Assembly: GCA_030613345.1 (NCBI GenBank)
Contig: JAUWMD010000126.1
Span: 1 to 7,444, forward strand
Origin: Candidatus Krumholzibacteriota bacterium
GTDB lineage: Bacteria; Krumholzibacteriota; Krumholzibacteriia; Krumholzibacteriales; Krumholzibacteriaceae
Reading direction: 5' to 3'
DNA: 7,444 nucleotides
Every line of letters begins with the position of its first letter. The first letter of the stretch is position 1. Position numbers and translations under genes: made by a program. Shown piece by piece: positions 5,672 through 7,444 of this stretch. Under the pieces are notes generated by a model. That model saw nothing but the letters and a program-made list of their open reading frames with translations, was not told the origin of the DNA and ran no database searches.

Positions 5672-6442
5672 CTATTTTCCCTCTGCCTTGTTCTTGAGAA
5701 GCTGGGCCTGCGTCCTCGTCAGCTTGATCTCCGTCGAGGAGCTGTCTTCCAGCGTCATGACATAGTTGCCACCCGACCATGGGACTATCTCGCCGATCTT
5801 CCCGACGTTGACGATCCCGTCGGAGCCGAGCCGCAGGAAGACCGCCGGGTCGAGCTGGACCTCGAGCTCGTCGAGGTCGGCGTAGTTCGTGATGAAATCA
5901 CCGTCGTCCGTGTGGGCGATCACCTCGAGGCCGCGCTTCTCGAGCATCGCGACCCTGCCGGTGTCGACGAGGTCCATCCCGCCTTCTTTCTTCACTACGA
6001 TCTTGGGCAGGAATTTCCGGCCGACATGGATACCATCGGTCAGTTTCTTCAGTTTCTCGACGAACTCGCCGCGAGAGGGCATGATCGCCCTCGCCCTCTC
6101 GATCGCCCCTTCGAGACGGTCCTTCTCGACCGGCTTGAGCAGGTAATCGACGGCATTTATCTCGAAAGCCCTGATTGCGTACTGGTCGTACGCCGTCGTG
6201 AAGATGACGAGAGGAACGTCGCCCGAGTCTATGAGCCTTTTTACGACGCCGAACCCGTCGAGGACGGGCATCTGTATATCGAGAAAAATAATATCCGGAG
6301 AAAGATCGGTCACCATCGCGACCGCTTCCTCCCCGCCGGCCGCCTCCCCCACCACCTCGATGTCACCAACCTGCTCGAGCAGGAATCTCATCTCGTCGCG
6401 CGCGAGCTTCTCATCATCTGCTATCAATACACGAACCGGCAA
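5672..6442 (-). CDS. LytTR-type response regulator (receiver plus LytTR DNA-binding domain)
   Basis: This 256-residue cytoplasmic transcription regulator is the likely partner of the adjacent kinase. The receiver domain (about 2-120) has the acidic pair D9/D10, the phosphoacceptor D55 in FLDIQMP, T83 in FTTAYD and K103 in LLKPV, so it should be phosphorylated normally. A LytTR domain covers about 145-250, with beta-rich segments and terminal 'TEIKLTRTQAQLLKN'. Its usually well-conserved F-x-R-x-H-R-S-x-x-V-N motif reads FLRLGSDGIVN here (202-212), so the His-Arg pair is lost while F, R, V and N remain. DNA specificity may therefore differ from typical AgrA/LytR proteins. The start is TTG 6442, giving (M)PVRVLIADDEKLAR; GGGGGA (6454-6449) lies 6 nt upstream. 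Longer in-frame versions add an unrelated proline- and serine-rich stretch that overlaps the kinase gene. The start lies inside the kinase gene (29-bp overlap), which suggests translational coupling. Confidence 0.92.
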   Translation of the reverse strand: MPVRVLIADDEKLARDEMRFLLEQVGDIEVVGEAAGGEEAVAMVTDLSPDIIFLDIQMPVLDGFGVVKRLIDSGDVPLVIFTTAYDQYAIRAFEINAVDYLLKPVEKDRLEGAIERARAIMPSRGEFVEKLKKLTDGIHVGRKFLPKIVVKKEGGMDLVDTGRVAMLEKRGLEVIAHTDDGDFITNYADLDELEVQLDPAVFLRLGSDGIVNVGKIGEIVPWSGGNYVMTLEDSSSTEIKLTRTQAQLLKNKAEGK

Positions 6443-7444
6443 CTTCCTTCCCCCTTCCGGCGGACTCGGGGATAAAGAGTCTGACGAGCGCGCCCCCTCC
6501 AGGGCGCGAACATATCTCCATCCTGCCCTCTCCGCATGTGTAGATATCGAGTCTCTCGGCAACGTTCTTCAGGCCCACCCCCCTTGAGAACAGCAAGGCG
6601 ATATCGAGCAGGCCCGTCTCGGGGCCGTCGTTTTCGATCGTTATCTCAGTGCCACCCCTGACCCGGGCAGAACTGATGCTGACCCTTCCACCCTCGGTCC
6701 TGCAGGCGATGCCGTGCTTGACGGCGTTCTCCACGAGCGGCTGGAGAAGCAGTGAAGGCACCTGGACGCCGAGGGTCCTCTCGTCGAGCTCCTTGACGAC
6801 CTCGAACCTGTCGTCTCCGAACCGTACCCTCTCGATCAACAGGTAGTTGTCGAGGAAATCGATCTCGCTCGCGAGCGAATGCGTGTCCCCCGTTTCGTCG
6901 AGCGATTTCCTGAATATCGACGACAGGCGCCTCGTCATCTCCCTCGCCCGCTCCGCGTCGGTCCTGATCAGCGACGTTATCGAATTGAGCGTATTGAAGA
7001 GAAAATGGGGGTTTATCTGGCTTCTCAGCGTGGTCAGCCTTGCGTGGACGAGCTGCTTCTCTTCCTCCCGGTGTATCAGCTCGTCGCGGGCGTTTGCGGC
7101 GAGCTTCAGCGCAATTCCCACCGTGTAGACGAGCACGGCGAGATCGATCGTGATGAAGAGCCAATCCCTCACGGGATATCCGTATATCAGCCCCGCCGTC
7201 CCGTACCTCCCGAGAAGCGCGTACCGCAGGAGCGCGAAACCGATGCACAGCACCACGGGGATGAAGTTCCTGTCGAGAGCGCCGTGGACGAGGCGCTCGA
7301 TGCAGTTGTAGACTGCAAGAAAGGGGTTGAGCGAGAAGTTCCACACCTCGCCTCTCATGCCGAACCTCGAGTAGATGAACCCCGAGACGAGACCCGCGGC
7401 GGTGTAGAACGGCAGGGAGACCGTCTCTCCGATGAGGAAGCATG
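6414..7444 (-). CDS. LytS-type sensor histidine kinase (5' end beyond the window)
   Basis: A membrane sensor kinase with 342 visible codons; the frame stays open to the right edge, so the N-terminus is missing. ATG 7358 is probably internal, because the upstream in-frame sequence is again hydrophobic (CFLIGETVSLPFYTAAGLVS). Three membrane segments are visible: that one, FIPVVLCIGFALLRYALL, and WLFITIDLAVLVYTVGIAL. A short linker leads to the His_kinase (PF06580-type) core. The phosphoacceptor His is in RSQINPHFLFNTLNS (codon 7007-7005). The ATPase domain shows LLQPLVENAVKHG (N box), IENDG (D-box equivalent) and GVGLKNVAERL (G box). The protein stops at TGA 6416-6414, 29 bp inside the response regulator gene, as is common for cognate pairs. 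No periplasmic ligand domain is visible, and the signal is unknown. Confidence 0.92.
   Translation of the reverse strand, partial: CFLIGETVSLPFYTAAGLVSGFIYSRFGMRGEVWNFSLNPFLAVYNCIERLVHGALDRNFIPVVLCIGFALLRYALLGRYGTAGLIYGYPVRDWLFITIDLAVLVYTVGIALKLAANARDELIHREEEKQLVHARLTTLRSQINPHFLFNTLNSITSLIRTDAERAREMTRRLSSIFRKSLDETGDTHSLASEIDFLDNYLLIERVRFGDDRFEVVKELDERTLGVQVPSLLLQPLVENAVKHGIACRTEGGRVSISSARVRGGTEITIENDGPETGLLDIALLFSRGVGLKNVAERLDIYTCGEGRMEICSRPGGGALVRLFIPESAGRGKEVAGSCIDSR

Noticed and set aside
5651..6475. Plus-strand ORF of 274 codons opposite the response regulator
   Set aside because: It is an antisense shadow of a confirmed receiver/LytTR gene; its composition is rich in Arg, Asp and His without motifs.
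6443..6562. N-terminal extension of the response regulator upstream of TTG 6442
   Set aside because: The added residues are low-complexity Pro/Ser/Gly sequence from another frame of the kinase gene. The receiver domain begins right after the TTG.
1..7444. tRNA or rRNA genes, CRISPR arrays, insertion sequences or phage genes
   Set aside because: No cloverleaf-like sequence, regularly spaced repeats, transposase motifs or terminal inverted repeats were seen. All stretches longer than 80 bp are accounted for by protein genes.

Overview
The window is GC-rich, densely coding bacterial DNA. The content (a membrane LytS-type kinase with a LytTR regulator, dihydrolipoamide dehydrogenase, a large M16 peptidase, a clostridial-type ferredoxin, a selenocysteine-dependent selD and queH) fits an uncultured, probably anaerobic or facultative, Gram-negative-like bacterium. 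Frequent rare-type codons (AGG, ATA) beside GC-rich third positions, and two TTG starts, do not identify a lineage, and I do not name one.

Layout: six genes lie head-to-tail on the minus strand, so transcription runs from high to low coordinates. A 5'-truncated sensor histidine kinase (7444-6414) overlaps its LytTR response regulator (6442-5672). A dihydrolipoamide dehydrogenase follows after 14 bp (5657-4287), then a membrane-anchored four-domain M16 peptidase (4227-1585). After a short AT-rich gap with a promoter-like and operator-like sequence come a 57-residue 2[4Fe-4S] ferredoxin (1508-1335) and selD (1302-256). On the plus strand, the 3' end of queH (1-219) converges on selD with only 36 bp between the stop codons.

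The main point is that selD is a selenoprotein gene. Its reading frame is interrupted at codon 16 by UGA (1257-1255), exactly where the family carries its catalytic Cys/Sec, three residues before the invariant Lys. Conserved SelD sequence lies on both sides. A gene caller would start the protein at TTG 1230 and lose the active site. About 20 nt after the UGA is a bacterial-SECIS-like hairpin with a GGA loop and a bulged U. A competing perfect palindrome contains the UGA itself. The selenocysteine machinery (selA, selB, selC) is therefore expected elsewhere in the genome.

Functionally the window falls into three parts: a signalling pair, a redox/proteolysis pair (Lpd and M16) downstream of it, and a ferredoxin-SelD selenophosphate unit that may have its own promoter. 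Whether the two-component system controls the downstream genes cannot be decided from sequence alone.
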